DNA from: Streptomyces sp. NBC_01244
GTDB lineage: Bacteria > Actinomycetota > Actinomycetes > Streptomycetales > Streptomycetaceae
Reading direction: 5' to 3'
NCBI RefSeq assembly: GCF_035987325.1
Contig: NZ_CP108488.1
Location: 1,426,001-1,490,000, forward strand
Length of the DNA: 64,000 nucleotides
The position numbers and the translations under genes are program-made. Under the pieces are notes generated by a model. The model had not been told where the DNA came from, made no database searches, and worked only from the letters and a program-made list of their open reading frames with translations. This document shows, piece by piece, positions 53,465 to 62,249 of this stretch (position 1 is its first letter; the number at the start of each line of letters is the position of its first letter).

Positions 53465-54603
53465 CGCGTACCGCTCCCGCGGCCTTCGCCGTCGTCGGCA
53501 ATCCGGGCAACCGCCGGATCGCCCTCTTCCAGGAAGCCCTGCGCGCCGCCGGGCTGCCCGCGGCACGGGTGGTTCCGTGGCGGGAAGTGCTGACCGGCCG
53601 GGCCGTCTTCCGGGCGGGCGAGTGCGTACGGATCGATTCCCCCGGCGAGGATCCCGAGGTGGAACGGTTGCTGCGCGGGGCCGCCGACGCCACCCGGGTC
53701 GAGGGCACCGGGCGCTGGTACCGCCGCTTCACCGGGGCGGTGCACGCGGTGGCGCAGGCGGTGCGGTCGGCCGGCGGCACGCTGACGAGCGACCCCGATG
53801 ACCTCGGGGTGCTGTTCGACAAGCGGCTCTGCCACGGGGTGCTGGCGGCCGCCGGGGTCCCCCTGCCGGCCTCCCCGACCTCGGGCCCGGACGCCGTCCG
53901 CGGCCCGGTGCGCGGCTGGGAGGAGGTCCGGGCGGTGCTCGCCCTCCCCGGCTACCGCCGGGCGTTCGTGAAGCTCGCGCACGGTTCCTCGGCTTCCGGG
54001 GTGCTCGCCGTGGAGACCGGCGCGGGCGGCCGGATCCGCGCGACCACCTCCGTGGACCGGGCCCCTTCGGGGGCGCTGCACAACTCGCTGCGCCTGCGCC
54101 GGTACGAGGACGAGCGGGAGATCGGCGCCATCGTCGACGCCCTGGCCCCCGACGGCCTGCACATCGAGCGGTGGCTGCCGAAGGCTTCCCAGCAGGGGCG
54201 CTCCGCCGATCTGCGGGTGGTCGTCATAGCGGGCCGGGCCACCCACGCCGTGGTCCGCACGGCCGCCGGTCCGCTCACGAACCTGCACCTCGGCGGTGCC
54301 CGCGGCGATCTCGACGCGGCCGTGGCCGCCGTGACGGCGGCGGGCGGCAGTTGGGAGAGGGACGCGCTCGCCGTCGGCGAGCGGGCCGCGGCCGCCTTCC
54401 CGCGCACGCTGTGCGTCGGGGTCGATCTGCTGCCCGCCCTCGGCTGGCGGAGCTTCGCCGTGGGCGAGGTCAACGCCTTCGGGGACCTGCTGCCCCGGCT
54501 GACGGGGCTGCCCGGCTCGCCCGCCGAAGGCCAGGACACTTATGCGGCCCAAGTGGCCGCCGTACGACAGGAACAGCATGCACACGCCCCCGTCCGCCCC
54601 TGA
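53461..54603 (+). CDS. STM4014 family protein, ATP-grasp-like
   Basis: A 380-residue protein. The N-terminal part (AVVGNPGNRRIALFQEAL) looks like a Rossmann-type preATP-grasp domain. From about residue 118 the ATP-grasp pattern follows: LFDKRLCHGVLAAAGVPLP, Lys171 with the Gly/Ser loop HGSSASG (174-180), DLRVVVIAG, and the metal-binding end CVGVDLLPALGWRSFAVGEVN with Glu336 and Asn338. Such enzymes activate a carboxylate as acyl-phosphate and join it to an amine or thiol. It overlaps the STM4015 gene (4 bp) and the STM4013 gene (26 bp), so it is coupled on both sides. Confidence 0.88.
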   Translation: MTRTAPAAFAVVGNPGNRRIALFQEALRAAGLPAARVVPWREVLTGRAVFRAGECVRIDSPGEDPEVERLLRGAADATRVEGTGRWYRRFTGAVHAVAQAVRSAGGTLTSDPDDLGVLFDKRLCHGVLAAAGVPLPASPTSGPDAVRGPVRGWEEVRAVLALPGYRRAFVKLAHGSSASGVLAVETGAGGRIRATTSVDRAPSGALHNSLRLRRYEDEREIGAIVDALAPDGLHIERWLPKASQQGRSADLRVVVIAGRATHAVVRTAAGPLTNLHLGGARGDLDAAVAAVTAAGGSWERDALAVGERAAAAFPRTLCVGVDLLPALGWRSFAVGEVNAFGDLLPRLTGLPGSPAEGQDTYAAQVAAVRQEQHAHAPVRP

Positions 54604-55423
54604 CATGAACGAGGTCGTCGGCTGCGACGACCTGCTGCTCGTCACCCTCGACACGCTGCGCCACGACGTGGCCGCGCGGCTGGCCGCGGAGGGACGGATC
54701 CCGAACCTCGCCGCGCACCTGCCCGGCGGGGTGTGGGAGCGGCGCCACGCGCCGGGGAGTTTCACCTACGCCTCCCACCAGGCCATGTTCGCGGGCTTCC
54801 TGCCCACCCCCGACGGGCCGGGCCCGCATCCGCGGCTGTTCGCCGCCCGGTTCCCCGGCAGTGAGACCACCGGCGGGCGCACCTGGGTGTTCGACACCCC
54901 GGACCTGGTGTCGGGGCTGGCCGGGGCGGGCTATCGGACCGTGTGCGTGGGGGGCGTCGGCTTCTTCAACACGGCTTCCGCGCTGGGCTCCGTACTGCCC
55001 GGGATGTTCCAGGAGTCGCACTGGGAACCGGAGTTCGGGGTGGCGTCGCCGATCTCCTTCGAGGCCCAGGTGTCCCGCGCCGAGCGGGTCGTGGCCGGAC
55101 TGCCGTACGAGCGGCGGCTGTTCCTCTTCCTGAACGTGTCGGCGATGCACCAGCCGAACTGGTTCCACTCCCCCGGGACGACCGCGGCGGACGGGGACTC
55201 GTGGGAGACGCACGCGGCCGCGCTGGAGTACGTCGACCGGCACATCGGGAGGCTCTTCGACACGATGCGGTCGCGGCGCCGCTGCTTCGCGATCGTCTGC
55301 TCCGACCACGGGACCACGTACGGGGACGACGGGTACACGGGGCACCGGCTCGCCCACGAGGCGGTCTGGACGGTCCCGTACGCACAGTTCCACCTGAACC
55401 ACGAGGAGCCCGGCCCCCGATGA
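54578..55423 (+). CDS. STM4013/SEN3800 family hydrolase (alkaline phosphatase superfamily)
   Basis: A 281-residue protein of the sulfatase/phosphatase superfamily. LLLVTLDTLRHDV carries the metal-binding Asp25 and Asp30; SFTYASHQAMFAGFLP is the region where the nucleophilic Ser/Thr sits; CSDHGTTYGDDGYTGHRLAHE has Asp243-His244 and later His residues for the two metals. The family hydrolyses or transfers phosphate or sulfate esters. ATG 54578 has AGGA upstream; an ATG at 54605 is an alternative. No signal peptide, so it acts in the cytoplasm. It overlaps STM4012 as ATGA. Confidence 0.88.
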   Translation: MHTPPSAPDMNEVVGCDDLLLVTLDTLRHDVAARLAAEGRIPNLAAHLPGGVWERRHAPGSFTYASHQAMFAGFLPTPDGPGPHPRLFAARFPGSETTGGRTWVFDTPDLVSGLAGAGYRTVCVGGVGFFNTASALGSVLPGMFQESHWEPEFGVASPISFEAQVSRAERVVAGLPYERRLFLFLNVSAMHQPNWFHSPGTTAADGDSWETHAAALEYVDRHIGRLFDTMRSRRRCFAIVCSDHGTTYGDDGYTGHRLAHEAVWTVPYAQFHLNHEEPGPR

Positions 55424-56778
55424 CCTCCATGTCCCCCATAGACGGCGCCACCCCCTACGAGAGTTACGTCTACGCCTACCCGCACAAGACGGCGTACCGG
55501 CCGCTGCCCGAGCGACCGGAGCTGAGCGCGCTGTGGGCGGACCAGCCCAGGGACGCCCTCTCGCTCTACCTCCACGTCCCCTTCTGCGAGGTGCGCTGCG
55601 GGTTCTGCAACCTCTTCACCCGGATCGGCGCGCCGCAGGGGCTGACCACGGCCTATCTCGACGCGCTGGAGCGGCAGGCGAGGGCGGTCCGGGAGGCGCT
55701 GGGCGACGCGGAGCCCGTACGGTTCGCGGCGGCGGCCTTCGGCGGCGGGACGCCGACCTTCCTGACGGCGTCCGAGCTGGAACGGCTCTGCGACATCGCG
55801 GAGAAGGCCGCGGGCGCCGATCTGCGGGCGGTGCCGCTGTCGGTGGAGGCCTCGCCGGCCACGGCGACGGCGGACCGGCTCGCCGTGCTGGCCGACCGGG
55901 GCACGACCCGGCTGAGCCTGGGCGTGCAGAGCTTCGTGCCCGACGAGGCGCGTTCCGCCGTGCGTCCGCAGAAGCGGGCGGAGGTGGAGGCGGCCCTGTC
56001 GGGGATCCGGGACGCGGCGATACCGGTCCTGAACATCGACTTGATCTACGGCATAGACGGTCAGACGGAGGAGAGCTGGCGCTACTCGCTGGACGCGGCC
56101 CTCGCCTGGCGCCCGGAGGAGCTCTACCTCTACCCGCTGTACGTGCGCCCCCTGACGGGCCTGGGGCGCAGGCCCGCCGATGCCTCCTCCGCCGGATGGG
56201 ACGAGCAGCGGCTGCGGCTGTACCGGGCCGGCCGGGACCACCTGCTGGCCGCCGGGTACGAGCAGGTGTCGATGCGGATGTTCCGCCGGGCGGACGCGCC
56301 CGCCGAGGGCGCCGACCAGGACATCGAACCGGGCGCCTGCCAGACCGACGGCATGATCGGCCTCGGCTGCGGGGCCCGCTCCTACACGTCCGAGCTGCAC
56401 TACTCCTTCGACTACGCGGTCGGCATGAGCGAGATCCGCGGCATCATCGACGACTACGTGCGCCGCCCGGAGGCGGACTTCGCTCGGGCCGAACACGGCC
56501 GGTGGATCGACGCGGAGGAGGCCCGGCGCCGGCACCTGCTGCAGTCCCTGCTCCAGGCGCGCGGGATGCCGGTGAGCGAGTACCGGGAGCGGTTCGGGAG
56601 CGGTCCCCGGGAGGACTTCCCGGCGGAGCTGGCGGCCTTCGCCGACCGCGGCTGGCTCGTGGACGACGCGGAGCTGCTGCGGCTGACCCCGGAGGGGCTG
56701 GCGCACTCGGACGCGGCGGGCCCGGCCCTGTTCTCGGCGGACGTACGGGCCTCGATGGCCGCGTACGCGCGCAAGTGA
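55420..56778 (+). CDS. STM4012 family radical SAM protein (HemN/HemW-like)
   Basis: A 452-residue radical SAM enzyme. The [4Fe-4S] motif is Cys56-x3-Cys60-x2-Cys63 in HVPFCEVRCGFC. GGGTPTFL and VEASPATATADRLAVLADRGTTRLSLGVQSF follow, as in the coproporphyrinogen dehydrogenase-like (HemN/HemW) branch. The C-terminal region (about 300-450) has YDEQRLRLY-like helices and a winged-helix-like end similar to HemN_C. HemW-type proteins are heme chaperones or methyltransferases rather than decarboxylases, so the reaction cannot be read off. ATGA overlap with STM4013 and GTGA overlap with STM4011. Confidence 0.9.
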   Translation: MTSMSPIDGATPYESYVYAYPHKTAYRPLPERPELSALWADQPRDALSLYLHVPFCEVRCGFCNLFTRIGAPQGLTTAYLDALERQARAVREALGDAEPVRFAAAAFGGGTPTFLTASELERLCDIAEKAAGADLRAVPLSVEASPATATADRLAVLADRGTTRLSLGVQSFVPDEARSAVRPQKRAEVEAALSGIRDAAIPVLNIDLIYGIDGQTEESWRYSLDAALAWRPEELYLYPLYVRPLTGLGRRPADASSAGWDEQRLRLYRAGRDHLLAAGYEQVSMRMFRRADAPAEGADQDIEPGACQTDGMIGLGCGARSYTSELHYSFDYAVGMSEIRGIIDDYVRRPEADFARAEHGRWIDAEEARRRHLLQSLLQARGMPVSEYRERFGSGPREDFPAELAAFADRGWLVDDAELLRLTPEGLAHSDAAGPALFSADVRASMAAYARK

Positions 56779-57656
56779 CGGGGGCCGCAGGTCAGGCCGT
56801 GTGGCCGCCGATGGACCTGACCGTGCTCTACCGGGGCCCGCTGTCCTCCTGCGACTACGACTGCCCCTACTGCCCGTTCGCCAAGCGGCGCGACAGCCGG
56901 GGCTTGCTGACCGCCGACCGGGCCGCCCTGGAACGGTTCACCGGCTGGGCCGCCGGGAACACCGGCGACCGGCTGTCCGTCCTGTTCACCCCGTGGGGCG
57001 AGGGCCTGGTCCGTTCCTGGTACCGGCGCGCCCTGGTGGAGCTGTCGCACCTGCCGCACGTGCGCCGGGTCGCGATCCAGACCAACCTGAGCGGCCGTAC
57101 CGGCTGGACCGCCGAGGCCGACCGGGACACGCTCGCGCTGTGGTGCACGTACCACCCGGGGCAGACCCCGTACGACCGTTTCCTGGGCAAGTGCCGGGAA
57201 CTGGCCGCCGCCGGGGTGCGGTTCAGCGTGGGCGTCGTCGGCCTGCCGGAACACCTCGCGGAGGCCCGCCGGTTGCGCGCCGCGCTGCCGCCCGAGGTGT
57301 ACCTGTGGGTCAACGCGGCCGAGGGGCACGCGTACACCGATGCGGAGGCGGCCGACTGGACCGCCCTGGACCCGCTCTTCCCGTTCAGCCGCCACCCGCA
57401 CCGCTCGGCGGGCCTGCCGTGCCGCACGGGCGCCTCGGTGATCTCGGTGGACGGCGCCGGCACGGTCCGCCGCTGCCACTTCGTCAAGGCGGAGCTGGGC
57501 AACCTCTACGACGGCTCCTACCGGGCCGCGCTGCGCCCGCGCGCCTGCCCCCTGGCGGTCTGCGACTGCCACATCGGCTACGTCCATCTGGAGACGCTCC
57601 CGCTCTACGACGTCTTCGCGGGCGGCGTTCTGGAGCGGATCCCCGCCCACCCGTGA
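56775..57656 (+). CDS. STM4011 family radical SAM protein
   Basis: A 293-residue radical SAM protein: Cys26-x3-Cys30-x2-Cys33 in SSCDYDCPYCPF, then TPWGEGLVRSWYRRAL and RRVAIQTNLSG. Six more cysteines lie in the C-terminal third (GLPCRTGA, RRCHFVKAELGNLYDG, RACPLAVCDCHIGY), a SPASM/twitch-like arrangement suggesting an auxiliary Fe-S cluster. Such enzymes often modify peptides or small molecules. GTG 56775 overlaps the STM4012 stop; ATG 56811 is a possible later start. Last gene of the cassette. Confidence 0.9.
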   Translation: MTGAAGQAVWPPMDLTVLYRGPLSSCDYDCPYCPFAKRRDSRGLLTADRAALERFTGWAAGNTGDRLSVLFTPWGEGLVRSWYRRALVELSHLPHVRRVAIQTNLSGRTGWTAEADRDTLALWCTYHPGQTPYDRFLGKCRELAAAGVRFSVGVVGLPEHLAEARRLRAALPPEVYLWVNAAEGHAYTDAEAADWTALDPLFPFSRHPHRSAGLPCRTGASVISVDGAGTVRRCHFVKAELGNLYDGSYRAALRPRACPLAVCDCHIGYVHLETLPLYDVFAGGVLERIPAHP

Positions 57657-57792
57657 CACGGGAGGGCGGCGGGTGGGCAAAGCGGAGGGAAATTTACCCG
57701 CGGTCACATGCGGTTATCGCACACGGTGATCGCGCAGCGTTGACACGGCGTTAATGACGCGCAGGGCGGCCGACCCGCCGCCGGACGACGAA

Positions 57793-57824
57793 ATCCGCAG
57801 GTTAACAGGTCTTGACCTGCGGAT
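57793..57824. promoter_or_regulatory. Inverted repeat upstream of the APC transporter gene
   Basis: Perfect 10-bp arms ATCCGCAGGT (57793-57802) and ACCTGCGGAT (57815-57824) around a 12-bp centre that holds a further CAGGT. It lies 118 bp upstream of the transporter ATG, and could be an operator or an mRNA hairpin. Confidence 0.6.
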
Positions 57825-57941
57825 CTCGCGGAGATTCCATTCGGCCCGGGAGCCACCGAACCAGACGTGCCCACCACCGCCCCGGAGGCGATACCGCTCC
57901 CGCGCTCACTCACCGCATCTGCCGATCGGAACACCGCACCG

Positions 57942-59372
57942 ATGTCTGACACGATCAGCGCCCCTCAGGCCCTCTCCCCCGCCACCGGTCCCGTGCCCCA
58001 GAAGCTCAAGCGTTCCATCGGCGTCGTCGGCGGAACCCTGCTCACCCTCTCGTGCGTGACGCCGGCCTCGACCCTCTTCGTCGTGGTCCCGGACCTCTTC
58101 TCCAGCCTCGGTACCTGGACCGCGCTCACCATCGCCATCGGCTCCCTGCTCTGCATCGGGGTCGCGTTCTGCTACTCGGAGTTGGGCACCCTCATCCCCA
58201 GCGCCGGCGGCGAGTACGCGATGGTGTCCACCCTGTCCGGCCGGCTCGCCGGCTGGCTGGTCTTCGTCCTGTCCCTGCTGGTCGTGATGATCGTGCCGCC
58301 CGTGATCGCCATGGGCACCGCCGACTACCTCGCCCCCGTCATCGACCTGCCGGCCCCGGCCGCCGGCGCCGCCGTGATGCTGCTCGCCACCCTCGCCGGC
58401 CTCCTCGACCTGCGGGCCAACGCCTGGATCACCGGCATCTTCCTCGTCCTGGAGGTCGTGGCGGCCGGGCTCGTCGCCGTACTCGGCTTCGCCCACAGCG
58501 AGCGGGGCGCGGGCGCCCTCGTGCACGGCACCGTGGCGGCGGAGGGCGGTGGGACCTCCACCGTCACCGCGATGATGGTGGTCTCCGGGCTCGCCATCGC
58601 CCTCTTCGTCACCCAGGGCTTCTCGACGGCCGTCTACCTCTCGGAGGAGCTGGAGAACCCGCGCCGCAACGTCCCGCGGACCGTGCTGGCCACCCTCGCC
58701 ATCTCCGCCGCCGTCATCCTGGTCCCCGTCATCGCCATCACCCTGGGCGCCCCGAACCTGGAGGCGCTGACCTCCGGCGACCTCGGCACCATGGTGACCG
58801 CCTGGTCCAACTCGGCCGTCGGCACCTTCGTCAGCCTGTGCGTGGCCCTCGCCATCGTCAACGCGGGCATCGTCATGGTCATCCAGAACTCCCGGGTGCT
58901 CTTCGCCTCCGCCCGCGACAAGGCCTGGCCCGCGCCCGTCAACTCCGCACTCTCGCGGCTCGGCCGGTTCGGCTCCCCCTGGGTGGCCACCCTGCTCGTC
59001 GGCATCCCCGGCGCGGCAATGTGCTTCGTCAACCTGGACACCCTCTACGGGGTCACCGGCGTCTCGGTGACCGGCATGTACCTGCTGGTCGCCGTGGCCG
59101 CACTGGCCGGCCGCCGGGGGGCGCACGGCGAGACGGCCGCCTGGCGGATGCCGCTGTGGCCCGCCGTTCCGGTCGTGCTGATCCTGGTGTTCGCGTACAT
59201 CCTCACCCAGCAGGAGACCCAGTACCTGCTGTGGACCGGCGGGATCACCGCCGTCGCCACCCTGTACTGGGCGCTGTACCTGCGCCCGCACAAGGACACC
59301 CGCTGGCTGGTCAGCATCCCGGTGGACGAGGAGAACCCGGCTCCGGCCACGACTGCGGCCGCCTCCGTGTAG
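57942..59372 (+). CDS. APC family amino acid/amine permease
   Basis: A 476-residue protein with about 12 hydrophobic segments starting near residue 26 and the APC features [47 protein letters not shown] and [27 protein letters not shown] loop between TM6 and TM7. It imports amino acids or amines with protons or exchanges them. The ATG at 57942 fits the family start; a GTG 75 bases upstream with GGGAG in front is an alternative. It is monocistronic, ended by the hairpin at 59391-59433. Confidence 0.9.
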   Translation: MSDTISAPQALSPATGPVPQKLKRSIGVVGGTLLTLSCVTPASTLFVVVPDLFSSLGTWTALTIAIGSLLCIGVAFCYSELGTLIPSAGGEYAMVSTLSGRLAGWLVFVLSLLVVMIVPPVIAMGTADYLAPVIDLPAPAAGAAVMLLATLAGLLDLRANAWITGIFLVLEVVAAGLVAVLGFAHSERGAGALVHGTVAAEGGGTSTVTAMMVVSGLAIALFVTQGFSTAVYLSEELENPRRNVPRTVLATLAISAAVILVPVIAITLGAPNLEALTSGDLGTMVTAWSNSAVGTFVSLCVALAIVNAGIVMVIQNSRVLFASARDKAWPAPVNSALSRLGRFGSPWVATLLVGIPGAAMCFVNLDTLYGVTGVSVTGMYLLVAVAALAGRRGAHGETAAWRMPLWPAVPVVLILVFAYILTQQETQYLLWTGGITAVATLYWALYLRPHKDTRWLVSIPVDEENPAPATTAAASV

Positions 59373-59390
59373 CGGTCGACCGGCAGAGGT

Positions 59391-59433
59391 GAGGTGCGGG
59401 GCCACGGGTTCTCCTCCCGTGGCCCCGCACCTC
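59391..59433. terminator. Strong terminator hairpin after APC permease
   Basis: Perfect 18-bp stem (59391-59408 with 59416-59433), loop TTCTCCT, followed by TTT on the plus strand. It separates the permease from the convergent decayed oxidoreductase. Confidence 0.9.
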
Positions 59434-59456
59434 TTTCCGTACGGCCGGACACGGGG

Positions 59457-59955
59457 TCAGGGAGCGACGCGGATGACCACCTTGCCGAAGGGCGCGTCCT
59501 CGGCGTAGCCGCGGTAGGCCTCGTGGGCCTCCTCGAAGGGGAGCACCCGGTCGATCACGGGGCGCAGCCCGTGGGTCGTGACCGCCCGGTTCATCGACTC
59601 GAACCGCGTCCGGCTGCCGACGAACACGCGCCGGATCGTCGCGAGGCCGGCCGCGTACGCGGCGTGCGAGATCTCCATGCCGGACTTCGCGGCACTGGCG
59701 GTGATCAGCAGGGCGATCCGCCCGTAGAGCGAACTGGCGCGCATCGACTGCTCGATGGTGTCCGGGCCACCCGTCTCCACCACCAGGTCGGCGCCACCGT
59801 CGGTCAACTCCCGTACGGCGGCTGGTGAGCGCGTTCCAGGCGGTGACCGCGGCGCACGGCAGGGTCGCGGCCTCCTCCCAGGTCAGGTGGTCCGGGACAC
59901 GGACCGCCCACGCCTCGTCGAGCAGGGCGTACTCCGCGAGCATCCCGTCGAGGGT
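59457..59955 (-). pseudogene. Remnant of a zinc-type (MDR) alcohol dehydrogenase
   Basis: Two pieces of one MDR oxidoreductase are visible. The upstream piece (about 59830-59955) reads [46 protein letters not shown]; the downstream piece (59457 to about 59825, another frame) reads [22 protein letters not shown] and runs to the family end [11 protein letters not shown]. Between them the nucleotide-binding core (about 65 residues with GxGxxG) is missing and the frame changes, and the N-terminal 110 or so residues are absent. It is therefore a deletion pseudogene. Confidence 0.85.
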
Positions 59956-60191
59956 GCAGCCGGGCTGGTCGACCAGGTCCGGGTGATCCTGCTGTCACGC
60001 CAGGATCCGGGACTGGAGGCGCTGGTCGTGGAGCTGGACGGGTACCTGCCGGCTGCCCCTCCGGGTCCGGATCGGGAGTCCGCGACGGCCGACGGCTCCG
60101 GATCGTGCGCCGGCGCCGGGAGGATGCCCGGGCGGGGACCGGCCTCCCGCGCTGAGTCCCGTACCCCGTCCCGAATGGTGGAACGGGTGCC

Positions 60192-60226
60192 TTGCCCGCT
60201 CGGCTTCTTCGTCTATGCTCCGCGCC
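60192..60226 (+). promoter_or_regulatory. Promoter for a leaderless leader-peptide transcript
   Basis: TTGCCC (60192-60197), 16-bp spacer, TATGCT (60214-60219), then seven bases to an ATG at 60227. That spacing puts the transcription start on or next to the A of the ATG, as in leaderless actinobacterial transcripts. Confidence 0.7.
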
Positions 60227-60274
60227 ATGGCCGTCACCCAGCGCCTCCTGTCGCGCTCCTGTTGTCCCCGCTGA
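60227..60274 (+). CDS. Cys-Cys leader peptide upstream of rhodanese gene
   Basis: A 15-residue ORF, MAVTQRLLSRSCCPR, with tandem TGT TGT codons near its end. It starts where its promoter would begin transcription (leaderless) and ends 177 bp before a rhodanese gene. Leaderless short ORFs with consecutive Cys codons act as cysteine-responsive attenuators ahead of sulfur genes in mycobacteria. The 60275-60450 leader is very C-rich and G-poor, which could favour Rho-dependent termination or control of the downstream ribosome site. Regulation here is inferred from that precedent. Confidence 0.7.
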   Translation: MAVTQRLLSRSCCPR

Positions 60275-60451
60275 CGCCTGCCTGCCCCGACCCGCCCGCC
60301 GCCCCGCCCGCGCCGATGCCCCCGTCACCCCTGCGCGCGCCCGCGGTCCCCCCGCATCCGCCCGCACCGTCGCGCATCCGCAGTTCCGCATCCGCAGACC
60401 GCGTCCGCACCCCACCCGCCGGTCCCCGCCTCTCGAAGGAGCCCGTTCCCC

Positions 60452-60988
60452 ATGAGCAGCAGCCCCGCCCTCCTCGACGTCAGCCAGGCCCACGCCCGTC
60501 ACGCCGAGTTCCGGATCGTCGATGTCCGCACCCCGGGCGAGTACGCCTCCGGGCACCTCCCCGGCGCGCTGAACATCCCCCTCGACCGGATCGGCCGTTC
60601 CCTCCCCGAGCTCCGCCAGGCGGCAGAGGACCAGCCGCTGCTGGTGGTGTGCGCCTCGGGCACCCGCTCGCAGAACGCGGTCCGGACCATGGCGGGGCAC
60701 GGCATCGCCGCCACCAGCCTGACCGGCGGCACCGCCTCCTGGTCGGCGCACGGGCACCCGCTCGAGTACCCGGCCGAGGGACCCCGCCGGGTCTGGGCCA
60801 TGGAGCGTCAGGTCCGGCTGACCGCCGGCGCGATCGTCCTCCTCGGCCTGCTCCTCGGCCTGTTGGTGCACCCCGCGTTCCAGCTCCTCAGCGCCGGGAT
60901 CGCGGGCGGGCTGGTCTTCTCCGCCCTCACCGACACGTGCGGAATGGCCGTGGTCCTCGGCCGACTGCCCTTCAACCGCCGTCGGTAG
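60452..60988 (+). CDS. Rhodanese-domain membrane protein (YgaP-like)
   Basis: A 178-residue protein. Residues about 5-112 form a rhodanese domain with FRIVDVRTPGEYASGHLPGALNIPL and the active-site loop CASGTRS (Cys67, persulfide carrier). Residues about 115-165 are a DUF2892-type membrane hairpin (TAGAIVLLGLLLGLLVHP, then TDTCGMAVVLGRLPFN), the layout of E. coli YgaP. It handles sulfane sulfur at the membrane. GAAGGAG lies upstream of the ATG. It follows the leader peptide and precedes a ruined sulfonate-type ABC locus, consistent with sulfur metabolism. Confidence 0.92.
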   Translation: MSSSPALLDVSQAHARHAEFRIVDVRTPGEYASGHLPGALNIPLDRIGRSLPELRQAAEDQPLLVVCASGTRSQNAVRTMAGHGIAATSLTGGTASWSAHGHPLEYPAEGPRRVWAMERQVRLTAGAIVLLGLLLGLLVHPAFQLLSAGIAGGLVFSALTDTCGMAVVLGRLPFNRRR

Positions 60989-61160
60989 CCGCCCCGATCC
61001 CACTCTTGCCCGGAATTCGGGACGATTTCGCCCACGATCCGGACTCCGCTTGTCGATAGGCCCGGACACCCGACGGGGGATGCACCTCATGGCCCCGTCC
61101 CGTCCTCGTATCGCGTCGTCACTTGAAGTGCTCTTCCGGCTGATGCCGGCAGACTCCCAC

Positions 61161-62098
61161 TCACCTTCCGGTAGCGGGCTTGACGCGCTTGGCGCGCCTG
61201 ACGACTGCCCTCCCGGCAGCCGGGATGAGCGCGAGGCCCATCCAGTACAGATGCAAGACGTTCAGGGCCGCGTTGTGATCGGCGTTCCCCGACCACCCGC
61301 AGTCCGCGTTCTTGCAGACGAACACGGCCTGCGACTCCCGGCTCCCAGGCGTGGTCAAGCCGCAAGCGGAGCAGCGTTGGGAAGTGCCGGGGGCGGGGAC
61401 CTTGTGCAACGCACCTCCGTGCCGGGCGGTCTTGTACGCCAGCATGGCGACCGTCCGGCCCCACGCCTCGCCGCTGATCGAGCGACTCAGCCCGGATTTC
61501 TCGGCGACGTTCCTGCCCGGCTCCTCGACGGTTCCCCTGGCCGACTTGACCATGTTCGTGATGGTGAGTGCTTCGACCACGACCGTGCCGTACGCGCGGG
61601 CGATGGCGGTGGTCGTCTGATGCTGCCAGTCCAGGGCCCGGCGCTTGGCTTTCGCGCGGAGTCCAGCGATCTGACCGTAGGTGTGGCGCAGCCGGCCGCT
61701 GGTGCCTTCACCAGGCTTGCGGTGCGCCCTGCGCTGGGCGGCACGCTGCTCTAGGCGCAAGAGCTTCGCCCGCTCCTCGCCGGTCAGCCACTCGCCGTGC
61801 CGTGCTCGTAGATCCCGCCGTCGGAGAGGGCAATGGGAATCGTGACGCCAAGATCGATTCCGACGTCCGGCCTCAAGCGGGCGGGGGGCTTGGCCTCCAG
61901 ACTCTGGACGCGGAAGGCGACGTGCCAGCCCAGCGCGTCCTTGATCAGCCGGGCCCCAGTGATCCGATTCTCCCCGTCGGCCTGCTTGCCGACGGGCAGG
62001 TCCTTGGCCCACCGGAACCGGACCCGGCCCACCTTGGGAATGTTGACCATGCCCCAGCGGCGGTGCACGCGGAAGACGTTCAGATCGCGACCCTGCGG
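61161..62098 (-). mobile_element. Degenerate IS200/IS605-family tnpB (RNA-guided nuclease gene remnant)
   Basis: Two minus-strand frames together make most of a TnpB. The upstream part (about 62098-61790) has VHRRWGMVNIPKVGRVRFRWAKDLP and GIDLGV with the RuvC-I Asp; after a frameshift near 61790 the rest continues to 61161 with VVVEAL (RuvC-II Glu), a zinc ribbon (CSAC...CKNADC) and GNADHNAALNVL (RuvC-III Asp). The N-terminal 130 or so residues are missing. All three catalytic residues survive but the frameshift and truncation make it inactive as read. No tnpA is seen. Codon use resembles the host, so it is an old actinobacterial element. Confidence 0.88.
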
Positions 62099-62109
62099 GG
62101 GTACGCCCG

Positions 62110-62249
62110 GCGCCCCCGGGAAGCTGGCGGCGACCCTGCACGACGCGGCCGTCTTCCTGAAGGAGCAGAAGAAGGTGGACGCCGTTGCGGACGAGGCCGC
62201 CTTCGGCCGGGCCCTCGCGGTGGAGGAGCTCGGCCGTGCCGCGAACTGA
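62110..62249 (+). pseudogene. C-terminal remnant of a sulfonate/nitrate-type substrate-binding protein
   Basis: In frame to the stop at 62247-62249 the sequence reads GKLAATLHDAAVFLKEQKKVDAVADEAAFGRALAVEEL, the C-terminal helices of SsuA/TauA/NMT1-like periplasmic proteins. The remainder is missing; the degenerate tnpB begins within about 15 bases. The ATPase gene start overlaps its end, as in an intact ABC operon. This indicates a transporter operon broken by transposition or deletion. Confidence 0.75.

Noticed and set aside
52514..57656. RiPP biosynthetic cluster with precursor peptide
   Set aside because: Radical SAM and ATP-grasp genes fit, but no short precursor-like ORF with a leader/core pattern or transporter was found nearby.
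59755..60190. Plus-strand reading frame upstream of the leader peptide (DPGLEALVVELDGYLP...)
   Set aside because: No start or ribosome site, overlaps the dehydrogenase remnant, and the sequence turns into low-complexity; no family recognised.
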